Part shown: positions 35,977-44,273 of the stretch, in pieces | Layout of the letters: every line of letters begins with the position of its first letter | How positions within the stretch are numbered: the first letter of the stretch is position 1 | Assembly: GCA_963820035.1 (NCBI GenBank) | Contig: CAWFYK010000009.1 | Location: 1-64,000, forward strand | DNA length: 64,000 bases | Reading direction: 5' to 3' | DNA from: JAWWPG01 sp963820035 | GTDB taxonomy: Bacteria > Actinomycetota > Actinomycetes > Propionibacteriales > Nocardioidaceae | Made by a program: the position numbers and the translations under genes | Notes under the pieces: generated by a model | What the model was told of the DNA's origin: nothing | The model's database searches: none | What the model saw: only the letters and a program-made list of their open reading frames with translations

Positions 35977-36372
35977 GTGACGGAGCGCAACGTCCTCGGT
36001 GACGAGCTGGAACCCTGCGGCACCGACCCGCTCACCGGGTTCTACCGCGATGGCTGCTGCAGCGCCGGGCCGGAGGACCTCGGCAGCCACACCATCTGCG
36101 CAGTCGTCACCGCCGAGTTCCTCGACCACCAGCGCAGCATCGGCAACGACCTCTCGACGGCGAGGCCGGAGTACCGATTCCCCGGCCTGTCCCCGGGTGA
36201 CCGTTGGTGTGTGACCGCGGCGAACTGGGCGCGCGCCTATGACGACGGTGTGGCCGCCCCCGTCGTGCTGGCCGCGACCAACGAAGCAGTGCTGCGGATC
36301 GTCCCACTGGCGGCGCTGCGCGAGAATGCCGTCGACGTCCCGATCGACCCGAGCTCACTGGAGCCGGAGTAG
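35977..36372 (+). CDS. DUF2237 family protein
   Basis: 131 residues from GTG 35977. The family block NVLGDELEPCGTDPLTGFYR is followed by GCCSAGPEDLGSHTICAVVT, AEFLDHQRSIGNDLSTARPE and FPGLSPGDRWCVTAANWARA, a nearly complete match to the DUF2237 pattern with its conserved Cys residues. Function is unknown; the conserved Cys and His suggest metal or redox use. A DJ-1 family gene begins 10 bases after the stop, so the two form a small unit. Confidence 0.87.
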   Translation: MTERNVLGDELEPCGTDPLTGFYRDGCCSAGPEDLGSHTICAVVTAEFLDHQRSIGNDLSTARPEYRFPGLSPGDRWCVTAANWARAYDDGVAAPVVLAATNEAVLRIVPLAALRENAVDVPIDPSSLEPE

Positions 36373-36382
36373 CCTGGCGGCC

Positions 36383-36913
36383 GTGACTCTCACCGGCAAG
36401 AAGGTGCTCGTGCTCGCGGCCGATCTGTTCGAGGACATGGAGCTGCTCTACCCGCTCCACCGGTTGCGTGAGGAGGGTGTCGCCGTGACCGTAGCCGGTC
36501 TCGACGACAGTCCCGTGACCGGCAAGAAGGGGTATGGGCCGCTCTCCGTTGACACCACCGTCGACCAGCTGTCGGCGCAGGACTTCGACGGCATCGTCAT
36601 CCCCGGTGGTTTCGCCCCCGACAAGCTGCGACGTTCGGAGCAGGTGCTCTCACTGGTGCGCGATTTCGACGGTGCCGGCAAGCCCGTGGCGTTCATCTGC
36701 CACGCCGGCTGGGTGCCGATCTCGGCGCGCATCCTTCGGGGACGGCGCGCGACCAGCGTCGGCGCGATTCGCGACGACATGGTCAACGCCGGCGTCGACT
36801 GGGTCGACGAGGAGACCGTGGTCGACGGCACGCTGATATCTGCTCGCACGCCCGACGATCTCGGCCCGTGGATGAGGGCCCTGCTCACGGCCCTGGAGTC
36901 CTCCCCCACCTAA
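36383..36913 (+). CDS. DJ-1/PfpI family protein (protease/chaperone fold)
   Basis: 176 residues from GTG 36383, 10 bases after the DUF2237 gene. VLVLAADLFEDMELLYPLHR opens the flavodoxin-like fold. The nucleophile elbow is FICHAGWVPISA with Cys near residue 112, preceded by VIPGGFAPDKLRRSEQV, and followed by RATSVGAIRDDMVNAG and VVDGTLISARTPDDLGPWM. The family covers glyoxalase III, deglycase-type and stress proteins. The second-site His-Ala pattern matches the general PfpI group. A 22-bp tandem array begins 6 bases beyond its stop. Confidence 0.88.
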   Translation: MTLTGKKVLVLAADLFEDMELLYPLHRLREEGVAVTVAGLDDSPVTGKKGYGPLSVDTTVDQLSAQDFDGIVIPGGFAPDKLRRSEQVLSLVRDFDGAGKPVAFICHAGWVPISARILRGRRATSVGAIRDDMVNAGVDWVDEETVVDGTLISARTPDDLGPWMRALLTALESSPT

Positions 36914-36918
36914 CAACG

Positions 36919-37072
36919 ATCCGAGAGTTTCGACACCACCATCCGAGAGTTTCGACACCACCATCCGAGAGTTTCGACACCACCATCCGAGAGTTTCGAC
37001 ACCACCATCCGAGAGTTTCGACACCACCATCCGAGAGTTTCGACACCACCATCCGAACGGCTCGGTACGACG
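36919..37072. repeat. 22-bp tandem repeat array A (six exact copies plus one degenerate)
   Basis: The unit ATCCGAGAGTTTCGACACCA (plus CC) is repeated exactly six times at 36919-37050. A variant unit ATCCGAACGGCTCGGTACGA (plus CG) follows at 37051-37072. There are no spacers, so it is not CRISPR. The unit is related, in inverted orientation, to array B at 38547. It starts 6 bases past the stop of the DJ-1 gene. Confidence 0.97.
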
Positions 37073-37165
37073 ATCCGACTCGCGGGAGCATCCGGCGTAC
37101 CCCGCTCACCCGTTCTGACGGAGGCGACGGGCTCGTCCCTCTCACAGGGAGAAGGACGCCCGGAC

Positions 37166-37660
37166 TCAGGGGGTGACCGCGAAGGCTCGGGTGACGGACT
37201 GGGAGACAGCGTTGCCTTCGGCGTCGACGGCTCTCAGTCGGAGGGCGCCGAAGCCGTTGGTCCGGGCGAACGGCGGCACCGTGAAGTCGAGTGCATAGAC
37301 GCCGGAGTGCTCTCGGGTGACCGTCGCCGGCCTCCAGGTCCTGCCGTCGTCGTACGACAAACTCGCCTTCACGGAGCTGACGGCAACGCCGTCGGCGCCG
37401 GGCAGGTGACCGATCGTCAACGTGTCATGGCGATCACCGCGGATGTCACCCGCCAGACTCGTCGGGAGGTGCTCGGCGACGGTCACCGCGGGCAGCACGG
37501 TGCAGTCGACGTCGCCCTGCGGGTCACACCACAGCGAGCCGGCAACGCGCCACGAGCGGCTCCCGCGTGGACGGTCCAGACCAGGTGGGTCAGAGTCGAC
37601 AACGTGAACTCCTGGCTCCTTCCGCTCTTGAGGGCGAAGTTCCATGCGTGAAGCTCATAA
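37166..37660 (-). pseudogene. C-terminal fragment of a secreted subtilisin-like protease
   Basis: The last 100 codons are clean: GDVDCTVLPAVTVAEHLPTS, DTLTIGHLPGADGVAVSSVK, LSYDDGRTWRPATVTREHSG, TNGFGALRLRAVDAEGNAV, ending at 37166. This is the C-terminal beta-sandwich seen after S8 peptidases, with the 'DDGxTW' strand motif. Upstream, a different frame gives WNFALKSGRSQEFTLSTLTH and LVWTVHAGAARG. The peptidase domain and signal peptide are absent, so only a frameshifted tail survives. Confidence 0.55.
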
Positions 37661-37848
37661 CGGCCTCCTGCAACAGGGCCACTCGGTTGTCATCGACGTT
37701 ATCCCTCGGCGCGATCCCGGTGAAAGAACCTGCATGCTCTTGACCCTCAAGCCGTAGCCAATCGGAGATCGTCGCGGAACTGTGCTTGGGAGGCGGCGAG
37801 TCAATCGGCAGCTCGGTGATCGCGGCTGACTGGTGTGATGATGTGGGT

Positions 37849-38364
37849 ATGACGTGGACAGCACCCGAGGTGTCGCTTCCGGACTTCCCCCTCACCGGTG
37901 ATGATCGGCCAATCCTGGAAGGTTTCCTGGCATGGCAGCGAGCTCTCCTGCTGCACAAGTGCGCGGGGCTGACCGGGGACCAGCTCGCGGAGCGCGCCGT
38001 GCCGCCCTCCAACCTGTCGCTGCTCGGGCTGGTGCGCCACCTGGCGAAGGTCGAGCGTCGATGGTTCCGGGAATTGATCGCTGGGGAGCAGCTCGAGCCG
38101 ATGTTTGCGCCGGAGTTGGGTGACGATGCGGACTTCGAGGCCCTCGACCCAGCCCGGGCGGAGGCGGACTACGAACGGCTCCTCAAGGAATGCCGGCTCG
38201 CTGACGAGGCGCTGGCCGCCGCGTCATACGACAACACCATCACCGCGCGCGCAGGGGTCATGTCCGTGCGCGCCGTGGTCGTCCACCTGATCGAGGAGTA
38301 CGCCCAGCACAACGGCCATGCCGACCTCCTTCGTGAGCGCGTGGACGGAACGACGGACAAGTGA
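37849..38364 (+). CDS. DinB-family (DUF664-type) protein
   Basis: 171 residues from ATG 37849. The four-helix DinB fold is seen in LEGFLAWQRALLLHKCAGLT, LSLLGLVRHLAKVERRWFRE, ARAEADYERLLKECRLADEA and MSVRAVVVHLIEEYAQHNGH. Two metal-ligand histidines (LVRHL and YAQHNGH) and an intermediate Asp/Glu site are in place. The family includes mycothiol-dependent S-transferases. It stands alone, followed by two repeat units of the 22-bp family. Confidence 0.85.
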   Translation: MTWTAPEVSLPDFPLTGDDRPILEGFLAWQRALLLHKCAGLTGDQLAERAVPPSNLSLLGLVRHLAKVERRWFRELIAGEQLEPMFAPELGDDADFEALDPARAEADYERLLKECRLADEALAAASYDNTITARAGVMSVRAVVVHLIEEYAQHNGHADLLRERVDGTTDK

Positions 38365-38374
38365 GCTCCTGGCG

Positions 38375-38418
38375 ATCCGAGACTTTTCGCCCCACCTCCG
38401 AGACTTTCGGCAGCCTGA
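38375..38418. repeat. Two diverged 22-bp units of the array family
   Basis: ATCCGAGACTTTTCGCCCCA (plus CC) at 38375-38396 and TCCGAGACTTTCGGCAGCCT (plus GA) at 38397-38418 are close relatives of the array A unit in the same orientation. They follow the DinB stop codon by 10 bases. Confidence 0.8.
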
Positions 38419-38546
38419 GTAGGGCGGCGTCGGCCAGACCCTGGCGGCTCGAGAGCAGCCGCGTCACGGCTGCCCTTTGCTCAAGACCAAGGTGCGGCTC
38501 AAACCAACGACCATCCACCCAACGAGGCCGTCGTAAAGTCTGCAAG

Positions 38547-38650
38547 CTCGGATGGTGGTGCCGGAAGTCTCGGATGGTGGTGCCGGAAGTCTCGGATGGT
38601 GGTGCCGGAAGTCTCGGATGGTGGTGCCGGAAGTCTCGGATGGTCGGGGA
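38547..38650. repeat. 22-bp tandem repeat array B (four copies plus partial)
   Basis: The unit CTCGGATGGTGGTGCCGGAA (plus GT) repeats at 38547, 38569, 38591 and 38613, with a partial fifth copy from 38635. Its reverse complement shares the ACCACCATCCGAGA core with array A. The array ends just before the lysX stop codon at 38655, so it borders the 3' end of lysX. Confidence 0.97.
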
Positions 38651-38654
38651 GGAG

Positions 38655-41600
38655 TTAGGAGGAGGGGCGGACGAGGGGGAAGAGGATGGTGTCGCGGATG
38701 CTCAGGCCGGTCAGGTTCATCACGAGGCGGTCGATGCCCAGCCCCATCCCGCCGGTGGGCGGCATGCCGTATTCCAATGCCTGAAGGAAGTCCTCGTCGA
38801 CCTGCATCGCCTCGGGATCGCCCGCCGCCGCGAGCAGTGACTGCGACACCAGCCGTTCCCGTTGGTCGAGCGGGTCGATGAGCTCGCTGTACGCCGTGCC
38901 CTGCTCGGCCGCGAAGATGACCAGGTCCCACTTCTCCGCGAGCCGCGGATCGACCCGGTGCTGGCGGGTCAGGGGCGCGTTCTCCTTGGGGAAGTCGGTG
39001 TAGAAGACCGGGGTGGTGGTCCTGCTCTCGCACAGCTCGCCGTAGATCTCCTCGAGAACGAATCCCCACGACGCGTCCGGCTCCAGCTCGAGCCCGATCG
39101 CCTCCGCATGGCGAAACAGGACGGCAACCGGGGTATCCGCCGTGACCTCCTCGCCGAGCGCCTCCGAGACGGCCTGGCAGATCGTCTTCACCGGCCAGGT
39201 GCCGGAGAAGTCGAACTCGGTCACCTTGCCGTCGGCGTCGGTACGGCGGGCGACCGGCGACCCGTAGATCGCCGTCGCGGCCTCCTGGATGATCTCCTGG
39301 GTCAGGACCCGCATCGTGTTGTAGTCGCCATAGGTCTCGTAGAGCTCCAGCGACGTGAACTCCGGGTTGTGCTTGAAGTCCGCGCCCTCGTTGCGGAACT
39401 GCCGGCCGATCTCGAAGACCTTCTCCATGCCGCCGACCAACAGCCGCTTGAGGTGCAGCTCCGTCGCGATGCGCAGATAGAGGTCGAGGTCATAGGCGTT
39501 GATGTGCGTCTCGAACGGCCGGGCGTTGGCACCGCCGTGGATCAGCTGCAGCACAGGCGTCTCGACCTCGACGAAGCCGCGGGCCCGCAGCGAGTCGCGC
39601 ACACTGCGGACGATGGTCGCCCGTTTGTACGCCGTCTCGCGCGCCTCGGGTCGGACGATCAGGTCGACGTAGCGGGCCCGGATCCTCGCCTCCGGGTCTG
39701 TGAGGCCTTTGTGCTTGTCTGGAAGGGGACGGATCGACTTGCAGGTGATCTGGAGGGACTCGGCGTTGATCGACAGCTCACCGGTGTGGGTCGTCATGAC
39801 CTCACCTGTCACCCCGAGGTGGTCACCCAGGTCGATGTCATGGCGCCAGAGCTGCTGGGTCGCGGCGCCGACCGCGTCCGCCACGACCATGATCTGCAGG
39901 TCGCCGCTCCCGTCGCGCAGCGTGGCGAACCCGCGCCTGCCCATGTCGCGCTTGAGCATCACCCGCCCCGTCACGGACACCTGGATACCGGTGAAAGTGT
40001 CGGGCGGCAGCTCCCCGACCTCGGCGCGTACCTGCGCGAGAGTGTGGGTCCGCGGGTAGGTCACCGGGTAGGGGTCGACGCCGCCGGCCCGCAGCTTGTC
40101 GACCTTCTCCCGTCGTACTCGCATCTGCTCCGGAAGTCGCTCCGCCGACATCGCCTCCGCCACCAGGTCGGGCTCCGGCGGGATGAGAGCGAGCACAGCC
40201 TTCGCGTGGTCCGCATCTGCCGTTTCGAGCGTCTCCCCGTCCCCGTGACGCCCCCGACGGCTGAGTCGCGACAGCGACGGCTTCGTGAGGAAGCCCTCGG
40301 CGCTGCCTGCCGCGGTGCCGACGCGCGGCAGGTCGGAGGCGTACTCGAAGCACATGAAGCGGGGCTGCCAGGTGGGCAGGTACTTCGCGTTGGAGCGATA
40401 GAGCGACTCCAGCTGCCAGTTCCGACTCGCGAACAGCAGCGCCTGGCGCCAGAGCCGCGCCAGCGGACCCGCGCCGATCTCCGCACCGCGCTCGAAAGCC
40501 TCGCGGAACATGGCGAAGTTCAGCGAGACGGGACCGACACCGAACGCCGCGGCATGCTCCGCCAGCGACGCGACCATCAGCTCCACCAGGCCGTTGTCCG
40601 CTGTGGGGTCACGCCGCATCAGGTCGAGCGACAGCCCGTTGCGGCCCCACGGCACGAAGCTGAGGAACCCGCGCAGGTGGCCGTCCGGATCGTGGGCCTG
40701 CACCATCAGACAGTGTCCGTCGAGCGGGTCCCCGAGCCGGCCCAGCGCCATCGAGAAGCCGCGCTCGTCCCCGCCGTCCCCGCGCCACTCTCCGGCTGAG
40801 ACACCGAGCGCCGCGAAGTCCTCCGCGCTCAAGGCAGCGTGCCGAAGGACCTGCGTGGTGTAGCCGCGGCGTTGCAGCCTCGAGACGGACTGCCGGACCG
40901 CCTTCATGCCAGGCCCGTTCAAGGAGAACGTCCGCATGTCGAGGATCGCCTCGTCGCCGATCTCGTACGCCGTCAGGCCGGCATCGTCGTAGGCCGCCGC
41001 CCCTTGCTCGCCGGCGCCCATCACGGCGAGGGACCAGCCATTGGCACGGGCCAGCTGACGCCACCGGGCGATCGCGGCCGGCCAGCTCGCGGGGTGGCCG
41101 ACGGGGTTCCCACTCGCGAGGCTGACGGAGCCGATGACCCGATGGGATACCCCGGCCCGGGCCTTGGTGGCGTCCTCGACGTCCCAGACGACGGACTTGT
41201 CCCGACGGGTCGCGAAGTAGCCGAGGGAGTCCCATTCGCCGAAGTCACGCAGCAGGGTGCGGACGCGTGCCTCGTCGGCGACACCGAACGTCCGGCCGGT
41301 CCTCGACGGGCGGAAGAGCAGGTGCGCCGCGAACAGGACGACGGCGGCGGCGGCCAGACCGATGACCGAGCGCACCCAGATCGGGGACGATGTGCGCGTC
41401 CTCCCGCCGAGCCGGCCGATGTCTCCGAGCATCCGGTCAGCCACATAGTCAGAGGCGTTCCCGAGGCTCGGCGCAGTGCCGAACTTGTAGACCAGGAAGG
41501 TGCCGCCGACGAAGACCACAAGTCCGCCGATCAGGAACGTCGCAAGGGCCGCCGGCAGGCTGCCGGCGACGCGCCGTGCGACGAACTGCGGCCTGGCTCG

Positions 41601-42035
41601 CCAGGCGATCACCAGAACTCCGGCGATGAAGATGAAGCCGATGATCTCGGCCAACTGGGCTTCTTCGGTCACCGAGACGATCCGGCCGAGCTCGGGGAGC
41701 ACCAGCCACCAGACCACCAACAGCCACCAGGCGGCGAGCAGCCGACGACGGAGGGCCACGCCCATCACGGCCAGGAGGGAGGCGTAGACGAGGCTCGGCA
41801 GCACCGGAATCGTCAACATCGACACGATGTCGTCGGGAGCCCGGAAGTACCGTCGCCAGGCCGGCACGATGGACACGACCACGACGAACATCGAGAACGC
41901 GAACATCGCCGCTGCGAACCGGTCCGGCCACCGGTCGTCGAGCGGCTTGCGAGTCACCCCACGTAACGACAGCGTGCGCGGCCGTGGTGACTTCGCAGCC
42001 GCCTCGACAGGCAGGGTGGATGTCGCGTCGGTCAT
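38655..42035 (-). CDS. lysX: Bifunctional lysylphosphatidylglycerol synthetase / lysyl-tRNA synthetase
   Basis: 1126 residues. The N-terminus has several membrane spans (FAAAMFAFSMFVVVVSIVPA, VSMLTIPVLPSLVYASLLAV, LATFLIGGLVVFVGGTFLVY). A DUF2156 GNAT-like catalytic part follows (LMVQAHDPDGHLRGFLSFVP, NGLSLDLMRRDPTADNGLVE), then a complete class II LysRS: an OB-fold (VTGRVMLKRDMGRRGFATLR), motif 2 (FEIGRQFRNEGADFKHNPEF, TSLELYETYGDYN) and motif 3 (GGMGLGIDRLVMNLTGL). The fusion makes lysyl-tRNA and transfers lysine to phosphatidylglycerol in the membrane, giving resistance to cationic peptides. It is typical of mycobacteria and relatives. A separate housekeeping lysS presumably exists elsewhere. 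Confidence 0.96.
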   Translation of the reverse strand: MTDATSTLPVEAAAKSPRPRTLSLRGVTRKPLDDRWPDRFAAAMFAFSMFVVVVSIVPAWRRYFRAPDDIVSMLTIPVLPSLVYASLLAVMGVALRRRLLAAWWLLVVWWLVLPELGRIVSVTEEAQLAEIIGFIFIAGVLVIAWRARPQFVARRVAGSLPAALATFLIGGLVVFVGGTFLVYKFGTAPSLGNASDYVADRMLGDIGRLGGRTRTSSPIWVRSVIGLAAAAVVLFAAHLLFRPSRTGRTFGVADEARVRTLLRDFGEWDSLGYFATRRDKSVVWDVEDATKARAGVSHRVIGSVSLASGNPVGHPASWPAAIARWRQLARANGWSLAVMGAGEQGAAAYDDAGLTAYEIGDEAILDMRTFSLNGPGMKAVRQSVSRLQRRGYTTQVLRHAALSAEDFAALGVSAGEWRGDGGDERGFSMALGRLGDPLDGHCLMVQAHDPDGHLRGFLSFVPWGRNGLSLDLMRRDPTADNGLVELMVASLAEHAAAFGVGPVSLNFAMFREAFERGAEIGAGPLARLWRQALLFASRNWQLESLYRSNAKYLPTWQPRFMCFEYASDLPRVGTAAGSAEGFLTKPSLSRLSRRGRHGDGETLETADADHAKAVLALIPPEPDLVAEAMSAERLPEQMRVRREKVDKLRAGGVDPYPVTYPRTHTLAQVRAEVGELPPDTFTGIQVSVTGRVMLKRDMGRRGFATLRDGSGDLQIMVVADAVGAATQQLWRHDIDLGDHLGVTGEVMTTHTGELSINAESLQITCKSIRPLPDKHKGLTDPEARIRARYVDLIVRPEARETAYKRATIVRSVRDSLRARGFVEVETPVLQLIHGGANARPFETHINAYDLDLYLRIATELHLKRLLVGGMEKVFEIGRQFRNEGADFKHNPEFTSLELYETYGDYNTMRVLTQEIIQEAATAIYGSPVARRTDADGKVTEFDFSGTWPVKTICQAVSEALGEEVTADTPVAVLFRHAEAIGLELEPDASWGFVLEEIYGELCESRTTTPVFYTDFPKENAPLTRQHRVDPRLAEKWDLVIFAAEQGTAYSELIDPLDQRERLVSQSLLAAAGDPEAMQVDEDFLQALEYGMPPTGGMGLGIDRLVMNLTGLSIRDTILFPLVRPSS

Positions 42036-42125
42036 GTGCTCCCCGCTCCTGCAGCACCCCGTGCCGCCGTTGAAGACCTTCGCATACCTTGGTGCAAAGC
42101 GCTCGAGGCGCGAGGACGGCCTCCG

Positions 42126-43010
42126 TCAGGCATTCTCGGATCCGACCGTCGCGAGCGGCTCGTCTTCGGTCAGGTCGCCATGCCGAGCCAGGCTCAGGGC
42201 GCCACCGACGGCGAGCCCGAATCCCAGCACGGCTACCCAGGCCCAGCCTGCCCTTGGCTTGTCGCCCAGCAGCAGGATGCCCACCAGCGCGGGCGCGATC
42301 GTCTCGCCCACGACCAGCGGCGCGGTCGCCTGGGTGACACTGCCGCGTTGCAGCGCCGTCGAGTAGGTGAGCATCGCCACCACACCAGCGATCACCAAGC
42401 CGTAGAAGGCGGGGTCCGTCAAGAGCGAGCCCACCTGGTTGCCCAGGTTGTCGAGGCTGAAGGACCCAGGCATCATCCGCGCGGCAACTGCGGTGGCGCC
42501 GAACGCGAGACCCGCCACCGCGCCGAGTCCGGCCGCGCTCGCGACGCCGGACAGCCGGCCGAAGGGCACCGCCAGCACCGCCAACAGGAGAACCGCCACC
42601 AGCAGTCCCCATCGCTCTGCATCCCTCGCTGCGACCGCGGAGTCCTCCGCGGCCGAGAGCCCGACCAGGACGAGCCCGGCCACGACCACGACGAGCCCGA
42701 TCTTGTCCGACCGCTGGAGAGGCATGTGCAGCACGACCGCCCCCAACACCGCCGTGATCGCGAGGAAGCTGGCCACGATGGACTGCACGACGAACAGGGG
42801 AAGGGTACGGACGGCGACGAGCGACAGCGCGAACCCGAGCCCGTCAAGCCCAAGCCCGAGGAGATAGCGCCAGGAGCCGAGCAGGCGAAGGAGCAGTCTC
42901 GGGTCGAGCCCCTCAGTGCTGTCGGTCTGCCGGGCGGCTAGCGCTTGTAGCACTGAGCCCACGCCGTAACACACCGCAGCGCCAAAGGCGCCGATCAGCC
43001 CGAGGATCAC
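42126..43010 (-). CDS. DMT/EamA-type membrane transporter
   Basis: 294 residues with about nine or ten hydrophobic segments, beginning MILGLIGAFGAAVCYGVGSV and including YLLGLGLDGLGFALSLVAV, FVVQSIVASFLAITAVLGAV, GLVVVVAGLVLVGLSA and the second half FYGLVIAGVVAMLTYSTALQ, TAPLVVGETIAPALVGILLL. The two-fold repeat of EamA domains is clear. Substrate unknown; members export metabolites. It lies 90 bases upstream of lysX on the same strand and could be co-transcribed. Confidence 0.85.
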   Translation of the reverse strand: MILGLIGAFGAAVCYGVGSVLQALAARQTDSTEGLDPRLLLRLLGSWRYLLGLGLDGLGFALSLVAVRTLPLFVVQSIVASFLAITAVLGAVVLHMPLQRSDKIGLVVVVAGLVLVGLSAAEDSAVAARDAERWGLLVAVLLLAVLAVPFGRLSGVASAAGLGAVAGLAFGATAVAARMMPGSFSLDNLGNQVGSLLTDPAFYGLVIAGVVAMLTYSTALQRGSVTQATAPLVVGETIAPALVGILLLGDKPRAGWAWVAVLGFGLAVGGALSLARHGDLTEDEPLATVGSENA

Positions 43011-43257
43011 ATTGTGAGGCTATCGGAATCGGACTTTTCGCTGGTCCTGTTTCAGGAACACCAGGTCAGGACGCATCGAGGGTCATTCTCTGATCTCCCG
43101 ATATCGCTGAGGCACCTGACCTCGGCCACGGGCCGAGCACGGCAGAAAGTCTGCGCAGAAAGGGCCATCGAGACTACCGTGGGTCGCACCGGGTGATCCG
43201 TCAGCGGGCCGCTATCTGCGCCGCAGACCTCGACGAGACAGGGACGGAGTCGACACC

Positions 43258-44067
43258 ATGGGTGGCTGGTTGCACGAAGAGGTCGTGACCTCCGGGCGGC
43301 TGCCGTTCATCCTGCTCTTCGCCGCCTTCGTGGTGACGTTCGTCGTGACGCGGGTCGCGACGAGGATGATCCGATCCGGGACCGGACCTCTGAAGGACCG
43401 GGTCACCGAGGGCGGTTTGCACGTGCACCACATGGTCCCCGGAGTGGTGCTGCTGAGCGCCGGTGCGGTGATGGCCGTCGGGTCGAGAACGACCGTGTGG
43501 GGATGCGTCTCCGCCGTGCTCGTCGGTGTCGGGATGTCGCTCGTGCTGGACGAGTTCGCGCTGATGCTTCACCTCGACGACGTGTACTGGTCCCAGCAGG
43601 GACGGCTGTCGGTGGCTGCGGTGGCGATCACCGGCGGCGTGATCGGGATGGCGCTCCTCGGGATCACCCCCGTGAACACCGAGGAGGTGAGCACGGGGGA
43701 GCTGACGGCGCGGCTCGCTGGACTGGTCGGCATCGCGACCCATAGCGCAATCGTCGGGGTATGCCTGCTGAAGGGCAAGTACCGGTTGTCGCTCATCGGA
43801 GTGTTCGTGCCCGTCATTGCACTCGTAGGAGCGATCCGGCTCGGGCGGCCAGGCTCCTGGTGGGCGCGTAAGCGGTATGACGGCGCCAAGCTCGAGCGGG
43901 CGGCCGAACGCGCCGCCAAGGTCGATGCCCGGTGGCAGCCACGGCTACGGCGGGCAAGCGACCTGATCGGCGGCGCACCCGATGCCGGGCCGCCGACCGA
44001 CGCGGCAGAAGTCCCACCGCCGCAGCTCCACGACACCGTCCAGGACTCGACCTGGTCCCCGACCTGA
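43258..44067 (+). CDS. Unassigned integral membrane protein with conserved-looking His/Asp motifs
   Basis: 269 residues from ATG 43258. About six hydrophobic segments are visible (FILLFAAFVVTFVVTRVA, MVPGVVLLSAGAVMAVG, VWGCVSAVLVGVGMSLVLDE, LSVAAVAITGGVIGMALLGI, LAGLVGIATHSAIVGVCLL, LIGVFVPVIALVGAIRL). They are followed by a basic region and an acidic soluble tail. The loops hold VTEGGLHVHHMVPG and VLDEFALMLHLDDVYW, His- and Asp-rich clusters suitable for metal binding at the membrane face. I know of similar actinobacterial proteins only as hypothetical. No partner gene is coupled to it. Confidence 0.75.
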   Translation: MGGWLHEEVVTSGRLPFILLFAAFVVTFVVTRVATRMIRSGTGPLKDRVTEGGLHVHHMVPGVVLLSAGAVMAVGSRTTVWGCVSAVLVGVGMSLVLDEFALMLHLDDVYWSQQGRLSVAAVAITGGVIGMALLGITPVNTEEVSTGELTARLAGLVGIATHSAIVGVCLLKGKYRLSLIGVFVPVIALVGAIRLGRPGSWWARKRYDGAKLERAAERAAKVDARWQPRLRRASDLIGGAPDAGPPTDAAEVPPPQLHDTVQDSTWSPT

Positions 44068-44225
44068 GCTGCTCCCGAAACGGCCTTTCGTCGCCACCCC
44101 ATAGCCCTTGAGAGCCCAGCCCTTTGCCAGGACCAAAGCCTCTGGAAGGATGCCCGCTTCGCGAACACACTGGGGAGGTCACGAACTTTGCCGTGCCGCC
44201 GTAGAAGTAACGAGAGGTTCTCGCC

Positions 44226-44273
44226 ATGAAGTTGGCTGATCTCGACCAACGCCTCAGGCGCCGGCGCAGCTGA
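44226..44273 (+). CDS. 15-codon leader peptide coupled to the REC-PAS gene
   Basis: ATG 44226 follows CGAGAGG and encodes MKLADLDQRLRRRRS. The stop TGA (44271-44273) overlaps the ATG (44273-44275) of the 562-residue gene in a TGATG arrangement. The product is short and very basic at its end. It could couple translation to the downstream gene; chance is possible. Confidence 0.4.
   Translation: MKLADLDQRLRRRRS

Noticed and set aside
36919..37072. CRISPR array
   Set aside because: The 22-bp units are directly adjacent with no spacers and no cas gene is present in the window.
38862..40799. 645-residue open frame on the plus strand, opposite lysX
   Set aside because: It is antisense to an unmistakable lysX gene and its Arg/Asp-rich translation has no domain; a GC-rich shadow.
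40839..41966. 375-residue open frame opposite the membrane part of lysX
   Set aside because: Same reason: shadow composition, no ribosome binding site, no recognisable domain.
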